Shown here: positions 1-9,345 of the stretch, in pieces
Position numbering within the stretch: the first letter of the stretch is position 1
Layout of the letters: the number at the start of each line of letters is the position of its first letter
Source of the DNA: a virus
Reading direction: 5' to 3' (one strand)
Length of the DNA stretch: 51,391 nt
Virus record (IMG/VR): IMGVR_UViG_3300001847_000262
Coordinates: 1-51,391 of that record
Notes under the pieces: model-generated
Seen by the model: only the letters and a program-made list of their open reading frames with translations
Database searches by the model: none
What the model was told of the DNA's origin: nothing
Made by a program: the position numbers and the translations under genes

Positions 1-1
1 T

Positions 2-292
2 ACTAATGCAAAAGGTGGTGAAAGTTTTCATAATTACGGATTAGCAATAGATTTCTGCTTACTTCATAAGGATGGAAATATTAGTTTTTCAATTACAGAA
101 GATGCTAATCAGAATAAAAAGAAAGATTGGGATGAAATTGTACAAGTATTTTTAGATTTAGGATGGGAACATGGCGATAGAGGATATTTTGATAATCCTC
201 ATGTACAAAAAGTATTTGGATTAACACCAAAACAATGTTTAGATAAAATAAATAATAAACAAGTAGATTCATCAGGATATATATTAATATGA
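2..292 (+). CDS. M15-family peptidoglycan peptidase (endolysin), 3' part only
   Basis: The reading frame is open from the left edge (base 2) to a TGA at 290-292, giving the last 96 residues of a protein whose start lies outside the window. It contains SFHNYGLAIDF, the S-x-H-x-x-G-x-A-x-D zinc-binding motif of M15/VanY-type D,D- or L,D-carboxypeptidases used as endolysins. A second cluster, GWEHGD followed by DNPHVQ, supplies the expected downstream His and the usual F-x-x-P-H-x-Q tail of the fold. The role is cleavage of peptide crosslinks in the host wall at lysis. Its stop overlaps the start of the next gene (ATGA), and that gene encodes a small membrane protein, so this is the first gene of a lysis cassette. 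The fold is well supported; the exact bond cleaved cannot be read from the sequence. Confidence 0.85.
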   Translation, partial: TNAKGGESFHNYGLAIDFCLLHKDGNISFSITEDANQNKKKDWDEIVQVFLDLGWEHGDRGYFDNPHVQKVFGLTPKQCLDKINNKQVDSSGYILI

Positions 293-555
293 AACTTTCA
301 ACAGCAAATTTTACTAAACCTACACCAAGACTCCCAAGAGCAATAGGAAATGCTGTAATGTTTGCAGCTCTTGGAGTACAACCGCTAATCCTAGATGCAG
401 GAGATGATATTATGACTCACAGAACTAAATTTTGGGCTAGTTTTAGTATAAGTTTAGTAGCTGGGGCTGTTAAAGGTTTTACTATGATGATGGGATCAGA
501 AGTAGATCAAATTATTGATAATGAAGAAGTTACACAAACTGGCAAAATAGATTAA
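289..555 (+). CDS. Small membrane protein, holin candidate
   Basis: This is an 88-residue protein with two hydrophobic stretches, about residues 20-36 and 49-68. They are separated by a short charged linker (DAGDDIMTHRTK), and the tail is acidic. Size, two membrane segments and position are those of a holin: it overlaps the endolysin stop by ATGA and precedes a spanin-like gene by two bases. A holin would make the inner-membrane lesion that times lysis. I do not recognise a named holin family, so the call rests on topology and context; a small virion membrane protein remains possible. Confidence 0.5.
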   Translation: MKLSTANFTKPTPRLPRAIGNAVMFAALGVQPLILDAGDDIMTHRTKFWASFSISLVAGAVKGFTMMMGSEVDQIIDNEEVTQTGKID

Positions 556-557
556 TT

Positions 558-1148
558 ATGAATTTAAAGGAAAATATAGAAACATATAAAAATTACACTA
601 TTTTAGGACTTTTCCTAATTATAGGAATTTTATTTATGGTAAAATCTTGTGGTAAGGAAGTTGTTAAAACTGAATATCAACCAGAAGTAGAACATCATTA
701 TGATACAATATATCAAAAAGATACATTAATACAATTTAAAACTAAATATAATACTAAACCAGTGTATGTATATTTAGATACAATGCACACTAGAACATCT
801 AATATTTGTGATAGTATTAGAGAATATTCAGATACATTAAGAAATCTACAATTGGATATATATTCTAAAAACTCTGTTTTAGGGCTTTTAAGAAGTTCAA
901 ATATAAGTTATAAACTCAAAGTACCAATTATAATCAAAGATTCTTCTATTGTCACAAAAACAGTATTTAAACCTAATAAATGGGATTTATATGGAATAGG
1001 GGAACTAGGAGGATCTCAAACATCATTCAATGCTTATTCAGGAATTGGATTAAGAGTTAATAAGATATTAACAACTGTAAAATATGGAATACTTGATAAA
1101 TCTATAAATATAGGAATAGGAGTGAAATTATTTAGTTCTAAAAAATAA
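558..1148 (+). CDS. Single-pass membrane protein, spanin-like
   Basis: The 196-residue protein has one N-terminal membrane segment (about residues 14-31, ending FMVKSC) and then an extracytoplasmic region of about 160 residues. The C-terminal 60 residues alternate polar and hydrophobic/aromatic residues with glycines (WDLYGIGELGG, then SINIGIGVKLF), as in outer-membrane-like beta strands. An inner-membrane anchor joined to an envelope-spanning domain with a beta-rich end is the layout of unimolecular-type spanins in phages of Gram-negative hosts, which disrupt the outer membrane at the end of lysis. It is third in a row with endolysin and holin candidates and is followed by a strong hairpin, which fits the end of a lysis operon. 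The family itself is not recognised; the function is inferred from topology and context. Confidence 0.5.
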   Translation: MNLKENIETYKNYTILGLFLIIGILFMVKSCGKEVVKTEYQPEVEHHYDTIYQKDTLIQFKTKYNTKPVYVYLDTMHTRTSNICDSIREYSDTLRNLQLDIYSKNSVLGLLRSSNISYKLKVPIIIKDSSIVTKTVFKPNKWDLYGIGELGGSQTSFNAYSGIGLRVNKILTTVKYGILDKSINIGIGVKLFSSKK

Positions 1149-1162
1149 ATATTGCAATTTAC

Positions 1163-1191
1163 TTGCAAATGTCAATAAAAAACATTATATT
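1163..1191 (+). promoter_or_regulatory. Putative phage promoter, copy 1
   Basis: TTG at 1163-1165 is followed by AAAT, then TCAATAAAA (1172-1180), then TATATT at 1186-1191. The same blocks with the same 23-base offset between TTG and TATATT recur at 9346-9374, also in a non-coding gap before a late gene. TTG plus TATATTG resembles the Bacteroidetes -33 TTTG / -7 TAnnTTTG promoter, but the conserved middle block suggests either a phage-modified polymerase or a phage-specific promoter. Confidence 0.55.
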
Positions 1192-1193
1192 GT

Positions 1194-1226
1194 ATAGGAG
1201 ATTGTTAATACACAATCTCCTATTTT
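1194..1226 (+). terminator. 12-bp hairpin with T-rich tail: terminator of the lysis operon or 5'-end hairpin
   Basis: ATAGGAGATTGT (1194-1205) and ACAATCTCCTAT (1212-1223) pair perfectly around a six-base loop, followed by TTTAATTT. This is a good intrinsic terminator for the upstream lysis genes. It begins only three bases after the TATATT of the promoter at 1163-1191, so a transcript started there would carry this hairpin at its extreme 5' end. It could therefore act in both ways. Confidence 0.7.
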
Positions 1227-1240
1227 AATTTAAATATAAC

Positions 1241-2278
1241 ATGTGGAATAAACTTAATGTAAAAAATAGAATGGATTATATGTTAGCTTATAAAAGAGCT
1301 AATAAAAATTCATCATATAGAGATATGGTGGATGAATATAATAATGAGTATTTGGAAAAATATCCTGATGGAGGAAGTATTCCAACAACACAAGATAGCA
1401 CTAATGTATACAATGCTCAAATAGCTCTTAATAAATTTTATGATGAGGAAGAAAAACTAGGTAGAATTACGGAAGTTGGTTCTGACCCAATATTTTTTAC
1501 ACCAACCGAATTAAATCATGATAATTTACATTTTTATCGTGAGCTTATCGACGACAGAAAAAAATTCAATGAAGTATCTATACCTATAACATTTGATGAC
1601 GAATATAAACAATATTATAATTTATCGCCAGATCAAGTAAAGAAATTAGAATATCAAGGTCTTGGATATACAAAAAGTGGTAATGAACATGTAGCGTATT
1701 ATAGGGATTTAATAACACCAATGCAAAATCTACGATCGCCTATGGCATTATATGATAATAGGATTATACCAGATGGTGTAAAATCTTATACATCAACTAA
1801 TATAAATTATCCAGGAGGTAATGTAGAGGTATATTATTATAATCCTTCGAGAATTAAACCTTATTATATGCTTACAAATGAAGAGAAATTAAAAAGAAAT
1901 AAATCTCTTCATTTAACACCATTACCACAAGTACCCGTAGTAAAACAATCAAATAATAGATCTCTTCAACAAAATGGTTATAAACCAGGTACTAAATTAG
2001 ATAATGGTACAACTACAGTACTTCCTACATTACAAGTAGGTGATAATACAATAACACAAGTACAACAAAATAAACAAACTAAAGATGTTCCACCACCAGT
2101 AGGTACAAAACCACTTCCACAAAATGTTAAATACAAAACAGGATATGGAACTACTAATTTTTATTGGATTAAAGAAGGAAATAAAGTAATGCAATTAACA
2201 ACTCCAGAGGAATATTTAAGATATGATTACCCTGAAGTAAATATGAAAGATATAAATCCTACATGGACAAGAAAGTAA
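1241..2278 (+). CDS. Virion-associated protein of unknown role
   Basis: This 345-residue protein has no membrane segment. The N-terminal two thirds are rich in Tyr, Asn and Asp, and a Pro/Gln/Thr-rich linker lies at about 225-295. It contains YPDGGS near residue 41, an aromatic-x-x-GG element that recurs several times in the 774-residue virion protein further downstream. It is the first gene after the promoter/hairpin at 1163-1226 and lies directly upstream of the tail genes, so a structural or assembly role is likely. No enzymatic motif was seen. The ATG at 1241 follows an AT-rich leader with no Shine-Dalgarno sequence. Function is unknown; only the late-gene context supports the structural guess. 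Confidence 0.6.
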   Translation: MWNKLNVKNRMDYMLAYKRANKNSSYRDMVDEYNNEYLEKYPDGGSIPTTQDSTNVYNAQIALNKFYDEEEKLGRITEVGSDPIFFTPTELNHDNLHFYRELIDDRKKFNEVSIPITFDDEYKQYYNLSPDQVKKLEYQGLGYTKSGNEHVAYYRDLITPMQNLRSPMALYDNRIIPDGVKSYTSTNINYPGGNVEVYYYNPSRIKPYYMLTNEEKLKRNKSLHLTPLPQVPVVKQSNNRSLQQNGYKPGTKLDNGTTTVLPTLQVGDNTITQVQQNKQTKDVPPPVGTKPLPQNVKYKTGYGTTNFYWIKEGNKVMQLTTPEEYLRYDYPEVNMKDINPTWTRK

Positions 2279-2282
2279 TAAA

Positions 2283-2987
2283 ATGTAAAGAATAACATTA
2301 AATAAAGAAAATACGACATGTTTATATTTTCATATAAATCCTCTTAAAAAGGAAGTATTTTATGTAGGAATAGGAAATAATAAAAGACCATATGATAAAA
2401 ATCAAAGATCTAAATGGTGGCATGGAATTGTTAAAAAATATGGTTATATAGTTTCAATACAATCGGATGAATTAACATGGAATGAAGCATGTCTTAGAGA
2501 GAAGTATTGGATAGAGTGTTTAGGAAGAAGAGATAAAGGACTTGGACCATTAGTGAATATGACAGATGGAGGAGAGGGGTCTAATGGGGTAATATATACA
2601 AATAATAGAAGGGAAGCCGTAAGAATTAGAAATATAAATTATTGGTCTAATAATACAAATAAAGAAATTATGAGTATTAGAATGAAAAGGTATTATTCTA
2701 ATCAAGAAAATCTTGATGCTATGATTGCTAGTAGAAAGGAATATTATAGTATTAAAGAAAATAGAGATAAACAGAGTCTTAGAAGAAAGGGTAAAAAAGA
2801 ATCACCTGAACAAATAGCTAGAAAATATAAAGCTGTTATTTCTACCAATTTAACTACAAAAGAAGAATTAGAGTGGATTAGTGGTAAAGAAGCAGCAGAA
2901 GTATTAAATATTAATAAAAATAGTATAGTTGCTTGCTGTAAAGGACGTCACAGAAAAGCAGGAAACTATAAATTCAGATATAAATAA
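2283..2987 (+). pseudogene. GIY-YIG homing endonuclease with a stop at codon 2
   Basis: The frame ending at 2987 runs open back to 2289. The translated N-terminal part reads CLYFHINP then VFYVGIGNNKRPY, the GIY-YIG core (here YFH...YVG) with its basic R-x-Y. ACLREKYWI supplies the catalytic Glu helix, and VNMTDGGEGSNG is the usual end of the nuclease domain. The C-terminus (about the last 40 residues, ISGKEAAEVLNINKNS...) is a NUMOD1/IENR1-type helix-turn-helix that binds DNA. An ATG at 2283 is in frame but is followed at once by TAA (2286-2288); one A-to-T change from AAA would explain it. No other ATG, GTG or TTG lies before the end of the nuclease domain. An internal ATG at 2553 could still yield a DNA-binding fragment. 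It is a mobile intruder between two late genes. Confidence 0.75.
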
Positions 2988-2988
2988 T

Positions 2989-3684
2989 ATGACAAAAAAA
3001 GAAATAATATATCAGATCTTAATGACTAGTGAATCTGGTTTAATATCAAATGATAATACTCTATCATATGAATTAGTATCAGAATGGGTTGATGAATTTA
3101 GAGCTCTTCTAATAGGACAAGAACTTTCTAAAAATGCTAGTTTTTTAAATGATACATATATGCAAAATATATGTGTTGATTTAACACAAGTAGATAGTTC
3201 ATTATGTTTATGTGATGTACAATCAGGATGTTATATTTTAAAAAGTACTCAGAAAATACCATCAACTATTGATAGTTATTTACCAAATAATATTAATTCT
3301 GTTGTAACTCCATTAGGTAAAACTATATCTGAAACTAATATTGTAAAACAAAGATATAATAAATATAATAAATATACCAATAATGCTTCTCAATGGTATT
3401 TACAAGATAATTATTTATATATCATAAATGAAGATTTATTAGAAACTGTAAATATAACTGGCATATTTGAAAATCCAGAAGATGTTTCTAAATTTACATG
3501 CGCTGGAAAACCATGTTTTACAGATGATAGCGAATATCCAGTATCATCAGCAATGGTAACAATGATTATGGACATTATTATTGAAAAAAGAGTTAAACCT
3601 TTTTATCAATCATTCTCAGATATAAGTAATGATGCAAACTCACAAACTCCTAAACAAATTATAGATAATAAACAAGCAAAATAA
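2989..3684 (+). CDS. Crassvirus-type tail/virion protein, unknown precise role
   Basis: The protein starts MTKKEIIYQILM at 2989, one base after the endonuclease stop (TAATATG), the junction used repeatedly in this block. An upstream ATG at 2929 in the same frame would overlap the endonuclease gene and gives a non-conserved-looking extension, so I reject it. The 231-residue product has an N-terminal helical segment (SYELVSEWVDEFRALLIGQ) and a mixed middle region. A C-terminal segment MVTMIMDIIIEKRVKPFYQS is followed by a polar tail. Position directly before the gp4-like and gp10-like tail genes suggests a ring or connector component of a short-tailed virion. No motif identifies the exact part. 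Confidence 0.6.
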   Translation: MTKKEIIYQILMTSESGLISNDNTLSYELVSEWVDEFRALLIGQELSKNASFLNDTYMQNICVDLTQVDSSLCLCDVQSGCYILKSTQKIPSTIDSYLPNNINSVVTPLGKTISETNIVKQRYNKYNKYTNNASQWYLQDNYLYIINEDLLETVNITGIFENPEDVSKFTCAGKPCFTDDSEYPVSSAMVTMIMDIIIEKRVKPFYQSFSDISNDANSQTPKQIIDNKQAK

Positions 3685-3687
3685 ACT

Positions 3688-4182
3688 ATGGAGAAAAAGG
3701 AAATTAAGAGATGCCTGGGTAATAAAGGAAGTAAATGGTATTGGAAGAAAACTAAAGGTCCTTTAGATTTATATCAATATTATATAGAGAAATGTAAAAC
3801 CTCTAATAAAAAACCTTTATCTTACAATCAATTTAAAACAATTACTAATGCTTGTAATAGAGAAGTAATAAATCAATGTTTAAATGGAGAAATTGTTAAA
3901 TTTCCAGGAAGATCTGGATATTTACAATTATGTAAATATAAAAAATCATTTAATTTAGATAAAGCTAGATTTCATGTTGATTGGGGAAGAAGTATAGCAC
4001 ATAATACAATATTATATTATGATGATGTGTACATACATGAGTGGAAATGGCTTAAAAAAACCTCATTGTTAAAAATGAAAAGTTATTATAAATTTAAAGC
4101 TGCTAGAGATACCTCTAGAGCTGCTGCAAAAGCAATTCATGAAGGAAAAGATTTCTTCTCTAAACCAATAAAATATACTTAA
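3688..4182 (+). CDS. Small basic virion/DNA-binding-like protein
   Basis: This 164-residue protein is Lys-rich, with YNQFKTITNACNREVINQCL followed by GEIVKFPGRSGYLQL. The pattern of a helix, then G-x-x-V-x-x-P, then G-x-L-x-x-x-K resembles the arm region of IHF/HU-like proteins, and IHF-like subunits are known among crassvirus late genes. The resemblance is short, so this is a suggestion only. The remainder (DKARFHVDWGRS..., then a Lys/Ala-rich helix) is unrecognised. It starts four bases after the preceding stop and ends one base before the gp4-like tail gene, so it is translated as part of the tail gene set. A tail connector protein is the main alternative. Confidence 0.55.
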   Translation: MEKKEIKRCLGNKGSKWYWKKTKGPLDLYQYYIEKCKTSNKKPLSYNQFKTITNACNREVINQCLNGEIVKFPGRSGYLQLCKYKKSFNLDKARFHVDWGRSIAHNTILYYDDVYIHEWKWLKKTSLLKMKSYYKFKAARDTSRAAAKAIHEGKDFFSKPIKYT

Positions 4183-4183
4183 T

Positions 4184-4903
4184 ATGATATATAAATATAC
4201 AAATATAAACTCTGTAATAGCAAAGATATACAGAGATTTACAACTAAATCAAGAACTTCCTGAAGGGGATGTCATAGAATGGATAGCAGAAGCACTATCT
4301 ATGATAGGAGCATATTCTCAATATGAAGAAATATCTGATTGTTTAGAATTAAAAAATGGTAAAGCTAAACTTCCTTGTGGATTTGAAAAATTAGCAGATA
4401 TTAACTATAAAGGAAGACCTGTTTATTGGGCTACAAATACTAATAGAACTAATTATCAATGTAAGGATTGTAGAATACCCAATTGTACAAATGATTTAGA
4501 TTATATGTTCTATATTACAGATGGGTATTTAGTATCTAATATAGGACTAGATGATAAAACAAATGAAAAATTATGTATTGTATATCTTGGAATTCCTACA
4601 GATGAGAAAGGTTATCCTTTAATTCCAGACGATGTATATTATATGAAAGCCCTTACTGCTTATGTAACTTATATGTTAGATACAGCTAATTGGAGAAAAG
4701 GTAGAGTGAATGATAAAGTAAAAGCAGACTCTGAACAAAATTGGTTATTTTATGTGAATAGTGCAAGAGGATCTGCTAATATGCCTAATTTACAAGTATT
4801 AGAGAGTATTAAAAATACTTTACATCGTCTATTTAATCCAAGTAATGCTTATAAAACAGGTTTTAAAGGACTTAATACTCCAGAAAAATTTAATCTTAGA
4901 TAA
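4184..4903 (+). CDS. Tail tubular / head-completion protein, P22 gp4-like
   Basis: The 239-residue protein has the layout of P22 gp4-like tail accessory proteins: an N-terminal helical part (VIAKIYRDLQLNQELPEGDV, then IEWIAEALSMIGAY), a beta-rich centre with LELKNGKAKLPCGFEKL, and a helical C-terminus with PDDVYYMKALTAYVTYML. In podovirus-type virions this family binds below the portal and forms the ring to which the tail nozzle attaches. Here the next gene is the gp10-like nozzle protein, the same order as in crAss-like phages. Two CxxC-like pairs (CKDCRIPNC) could bind metal. It starts one base after the previous stop (TAATATG). The family call is made by eye from pattern and position. Confidence 0.7.
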   Translation: MIYKYTNINSVIAKIYRDLQLNQELPEGDVIEWIAEALSMIGAYSQYEEISDCLELKNGKAKLPCGFEKLADINYKGRPVYWATNTNRTNYQCKDCRIPNCTNDLDYMFYITDGYLVSNIGLDDKTNEKLCIVYLGIPTDEKGYPLIPDDVYYMKALTAYVTYMLDTANWRKGRVNDKVKADSEQNWLFYVNSARGSANMPNLQVLESIKNTLHRLFNPSNAYKTGFKGLNTPEKFNLR

Positions 4904-4905
4904 TA

Positions 4906-7900
4906 ATGGCAGAAGAAAAAAATCAAGAATCTCCTGTTAAATTATTTAACAAGGGGATGAATCAAGATATAGATCCTAAAATATTAGAGAATGGATATTA
5001 TATTGAAGGACATAATATTGAAATTATATCTGACAATACTGGAACATCATTTGATGTAACTAATACTAAAGGAAATTCTTATAAAATAACATTTCCTGTA
5101 ATTAGACAAGTACAAGAGATTAAAATTAATACTCTTCCAATAGAACCAGTTACATGTAATATAACAATTGGAGGAAATATAGGAACTATCAGTTTAACAT
5201 CTACCAGTACATTATTAGATATATATAATTGTATAGCAACAATTACAGGATATAATAGTACATTCTTTGCTTATATTAGTGGTACACATATTGTTATTTA
5301 TTCTCCTATTGGAGGATCTTATATAGGAGATATAACAATATCTTATAGTGCTGGTAGTGATTATTTAAATCTTAATACTGAATATATACCTGAACAACCA
5401 ATTAAAGATTTTCCATATAATATTATAGGAAGTGTCCCTTTAAGAGATAGTATTTATTTATATACAACTTGTTGTACAGATAAAAATCCAGGAGGACATT
5501 CTGGAGAATTCACTCCCGATGCAAGTTCTGTAGGACAAATTTGGAAAATGTCTTATGACAAAGTGGCATTAACTGTAACACTAACATTAACATATAATAA
5601 TTATGTGGATTTTTCTACATATTGGGGTATTAGTCCTACAAGTACAATAGGAAGGTATGAAAATGATGCTATTCAAAGAATTTATTGGACAGATAATTTT
5701 AATAGAATTAGACAATGTAATGTAGTTGCTGAAAATTTATTAGCATTAGATATTACACAATTAGACATTGTTCCTGGAGTAGATTTTGACATCCCTATAA
5801 TGACTAATAGGAATGGAGGAGGAGGAAGTAAACCAATAGGAGCTTATCAATGTGCTTACAGATACAAGAATACTGGAGGAGCTGTTACAGGATGGAGTAA
5901 TCTATCTAATATAATCTATCTTACGCAATATGATGATAAGAATGGTATTGATAATTTTTTAAAAAATGTTGGTGCTGATTCTGGTACAACAACAGATCAA
6001 ACAATAACTTGGACATTTTCTAATTTAGATAAAGATTTTAATACAATAGAAATTGCTGTATGTAGAAGAGTATCTTCAACTGCAAGTCCAGATATATTTA
6101 TTATAACTGAATTACCAATTATACAAGATAATATCACATATACATATACAGGTAATGAAACTCCAATTAATGTTACATTAGAAGAATTTTTAAATACTAG
6201 TGCTGTATTTACACATTGTAAAACATTAGGAAGTAAGGATAATAGATTATTTGTTGCTAATGTTAGGACAGAACAACAAGAATTAAATTATGATGCTAGG
6301 GCTTATAGATGGAATAGTGGTGGTATATTTAAAGTAGTAAATGATGGAGTATTATCTCCAGGATTAACAAGTGCGGATTATGATGATCCTACATATTTAG
6401 CTGAAACAAAAGATACTATTAACCCTTCTTTATACATACCTTCACCTGTCACAGGATTCATTTATCAATCCGATGGATCTACACTAGGTGGGGAAGGACC
6501 ACATATCTCTTATGAATTTTTTACTATGGCTTCAGAATGTGACTCCAGTAGTACAAATTACAAAGTAATAGATGATGAATTAAGTCCCTGGAGATGGACA
6601 AATCCAAATTTAACAACTAATGATGTTACGTTAGATGTTAAATCTATTACTAATTTAAATACAGAATATAATCAAGTATATACTAATAATTTTGCATTAG
6701 GAAAAGTCAATGCTGGTATTAAATATAATAGTGTGGCAACATTAGTAAGAGGATATCAAAGAAATGAAATTTATAGATTTGGTATTCAATTTTATGATAA
6801 ATCTAAAAATCCGTACTATGTAAAATGGATTGGTGATATTAAATTCCCAGATTATTGGGAATTTAATCCAAATCCTCTATATGAAGATGGAACTTTTGAT
6901 CCACTTTCCAATTTCAATTTAGTATTTGCTAAAAATACTGGATATCAACAAGCATTTGTAAGACATCTAGGTATTAAGTTTACAGTGAATATTCCAGATG
7001 AATTAATACCACTGATTGATGGGTATTCTATTGTAAGAGTGAAAAGAGAACAAAAAGATAAAACTATTTTAGCAACTGGTGTTATAAATCCAGTCATGTC
7101 TGATAGTGATATACCAAATCAATTATATTGTACGTCATTATATAATAATACTTTTAGTCCTTTTAATGATGCTGGTAATTTTACTTATACAATGACAGAT
7201 TTTGAAAATAGACTATTCTTTACATGTCCTAACCCATGTGATCAATCGCAACCAACTACGTTTACTGGAAAAACTTTAAAAATTAAAGGAATCTTAGAAC
7301 CAGCAAATAGTGATAATCAAATGTATTTTACTGGTGGTGGATTCCCTTCTGTTATAAATGATTACTTTAAATATTATAAGATGAATGATCCTGGAGGATT
7401 AGCATCTGGTACATTAATTGATAATTCAATATTTTTAAGTCCTGCTGGAACTGCAATAGATGAGGAACCAGGTGCAATATATCGTCCAATTAATAATTTT
7501 GATATTGGAGCAAGATGGGATACTGGATTAGGTATGTTTGTTCAGGATACAACAAGATCATTTTCTGTTGGAAATCCAATAACTTATATAAGATTGAATT
7601 CAGCAATAGATTGGGATGGAACAATAGGGAATACTAATTTTAATAAATATTTTGTAACTATTGAACATTCTTTAGTGGATCAATATGGAGGAAATACATT
7701 TGTTGCAAGATCTAATAATCAATATATGTCATGTCAACATTATAGACCTGTTAGAAGCAACTCTATAAATGATACTTTCTTATTATTTGGTGGAGATACG
7801 TGGGTACAAATATATGATTCTTTAAGGTGGTCATGTAATTTTGGAAATATAAGAACTCCTGTAGATTGGACTAGCGGACATGATTTATTTCCATTCTCTG

Positions 7901-9303
7901 GCGCACAGTTTTTTCCAACAGAAACAGATATAAATACTGAATTACGATATGGAGGATATATTAATAGATTTTATAAAGATGAAGGAAGTTTACCAGGAGA
8001 ATATTATGAAACATACACAACAAATGCTGTATTTTCATTAGAAAATGACATACAAGTATATTTTCCTAAACCTTATCCTTTTATAAATAATAATATATTT
8101 GATAATAGATTTTACGCCTCAGAAATTAAAATTAATGGAGAACTAACTGATAATTGGGGAATATTTAAATCGGAGAATTATTGGGATGTAGAGGGTATAT
8201 ATGGCCCCGTAAATGCTATGAGAATACTTAAAGATAAAATGTATTTCTGGCAAAATAGAGCTTTTGGTGTAATGGAGATCAATCCTAGAGTTGTATTACA
8301 AGATCAGAATAATACAGCACTACAATTAGGTACAGGACAAGTATTACAAAGACATGATTATATATCTACAGAAGTTGGGTTACAACATCAATGGGGATTA
8401 ACTTGGAATTCCTATCAATTATTTTGGTTAGATGTTGCATTAAAGAAATTCTTTGCTTATACAGAGGGACAAGCAGTGAGTCCTGATTCTGATATTAAAG
8501 GACTATATAGTTGGTTTCAACATAATTTAAATTATAATATTAATAAATTTGATAGACCTGTTTATTATGATACAATAACTAAAGGTATTAATGGTATTAG
8601 AATGGTATATGATTATAAGAAAGATCAAGTAATAATTTGTATTACAGATACTCTTGATAAATATACAACACCTAATTATTATACATTAATTTGTAATACT
8701 AAAACAAATAGTTTCACTAGTTTTAGAAATGCTCAATCTGCTACATTATTTCCTACAGATGGATATTATATATTTTCACCATATTATAATGGAGAAGATA
8801 TGACTATTTATATGGAAGGAGTTGGTAATTATGGAGAATGGTATGGAATTAAATATCCTAGTAAAATTAAATTTTCTGTTAATACAAGTCCAACAATAAC
8901 TAAAACTTTTGATAATTTATTTTTAGATGTTCAAAGTTTGAATTCTAGTAAAGTTAATCAATATTCAGATTTTTGGAATAAAATTAGAGTGTATAATGAT
9001 TCACAAAATACAGATTATCAAAATTTTGTAATAAAAACTAGCTATAATTCTCCAATTAATTGGAATGTTAATAGAAAAGAAAGAACTTGGAAATTAGCAA
9101 TTCCTAGAAATAGAGTAATTAATGTTCTTACACAAAGTCCTGATATATTCAATCCTACTAATTTATCTAGTCCTAATAATAAATCTTTTGGAGATAGAAT
9201 GAGAGATAAATATTTTATTGTGGATTTAGTCTATAATAATCAAGATAATAATCTTTTGATAACAAATAATGTTATACCTAATTTAAGGGAATCTAATCGT
9301 TGA
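4906..9303 (+). CDS. Tail stabilisation / muzzle protein, P22 gp10-like
   Basis: This 1465-residue, beta-rich protein is dominated by Asn, Thr, Tyr and Gly. Its start has the signature of the P22 gp10-like stabilisation family: LFNKGMNQDIDPKILENGYY, then a G-H-N-I-E-I element. In P22 this family forms the propeller-shaped tail nozzle, and in crassviruses the equivalent large protein forms the 'muzzle' at the tail tip through which DNA and cargo leave. It is much longer than P22 gp10 (about 470 residues), consistent with the enlarged crassvirus version. It follows the gp4-like gene by two bases. No catalytic motif was seen. Its stop is a tandem TGA TAA, and a non-coding gap with a promoter follows. 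Confidence 0.8.
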   Translation: MAEEKNQESPVKLFNKGMNQDIDPKILENGYYIEGHNIEIISDNTGTSFDVTNTKGNSYKITFPVIRQVQEIKINTLPIEPVTCNITIGGNIGTISLTSTSTLLDIYNCIATITGYNSTFFAYISGTHIVIYSPIGGSYIGDITISYSAGSDYLNLNTEYIPEQPIKDFPYNIIGSVPLRDSIYLYTTCCTDKNPGGHSGEFTPDASSVGQIWKMSYDKVALTVTLTLTYNNYVDFSTYWGISPTSTIGRYENDAIQRIYWTDNFNRIRQCNVVAENLLALDITQLDIVPGVDFDIPIMTNRNGGGGSKPIGAYQCAYRYKNTGGAVTGWSNLSNIIYLTQYDDKNGIDNFLKNVGADSGTTTDQTITWTFSNLDKDFNTIEIAVCRRVSSTASPDIFIITELPIIQDNITYTYTGNETPINVTLEEFLNTSAVFTHCKTLGSKDNRLFVANVRTEQQELNYDARAYRWNSGGIFKVVNDGVLSPGLTSADYDDPTYLAETKDTINPSLYIPSPVTGFIYQSDGSTLGGEGPHISYEFFTMASECDSSSTNYKVIDDELSPWRWTNPNLTTNDVTLDVKSITNLNTEYNQVYTNNFALGKVNAGIKYNSVATLVRGYQRNEIYRFGIQFYDKSKNPYYVKWIGDIKFPDYWEFNPNPLYEDGTFDPLSNFNLVFAKNTGYQQAFVRHLGIKFTVNIPDELIPLIDGYSIVRVKREQKDKTILATGVINPVMSDSDIPNQLYCTSLYNNTFSPFNDAGNFTYTMTDFENRLFFTCPNPCDQSQPTTFTGKTLKIKGILEPANSDNQMYFTGGGFPSVINDYFKYYKMNDPGGLASGTLIDNSIFLSPAGTAIDEEPGAIYRPINNFDIGARWDTGLGMFVQDTTRSFSVGNPITYIRLNSAIDWDGTIGNTNFNKYFVTIEHSLVDQYGGNTFVARSNNQYMSCQHYRPVRSNSINDTFLLFGGDTWVQIYDSLRWSCNFGNIRTPVDWTSGHDLFPFSGAQFFPTETDINTELRYGGYINRFYKDEGSLPGEYYETYTTNAVFSLENDIQVYFPKPYPFINNNIFDNRFYASEIKINGELTDNWGIFKSENYWDVEGIYGPVNAMRILKDKMYFWQNRAFGVMEINPRVVLQDQNNTALQLGTGQVLQRHDYISTEVGLQHQWGLTWNSYQLFWLDVALKKFFAYTEGQAVSPDSDIKGLYSWFQHNLNYNINKFDRPVYYDTITKGINGIRMVYDYKKDQVIICITDTLDKYTTPNYYTLICNTKTNSFTSFRNAQSATLFPTDGYYIFSPYYNGEDMTIYMEGVGNYGEWYGIKYPSKIKFSVNTSPTITKTFDNLFLDVQSLNSSKVNQYSDFWNKIRVYNDSQNTDYQNFVIKTSYNSPINWNVNRKERTWKLAIPRNRVINVLTQSPDIFNPTNLSSPNNKSFGDRMRDKYFIVDLVYNNQDNNLLITNNVIPNLRESNR

Positions 9304-9345
9304 TAATTAAAATGATTATATTATAACAAATATATCACTAAAAAT

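Noticed and set aside
2929-2988. Upstream ATG at 2929 as start of the 231-residue virion gene
   Set aside because: It overlaps the endonuclease gene by 59 bases; ATG 2989 fits the repeated TAATATG junction.
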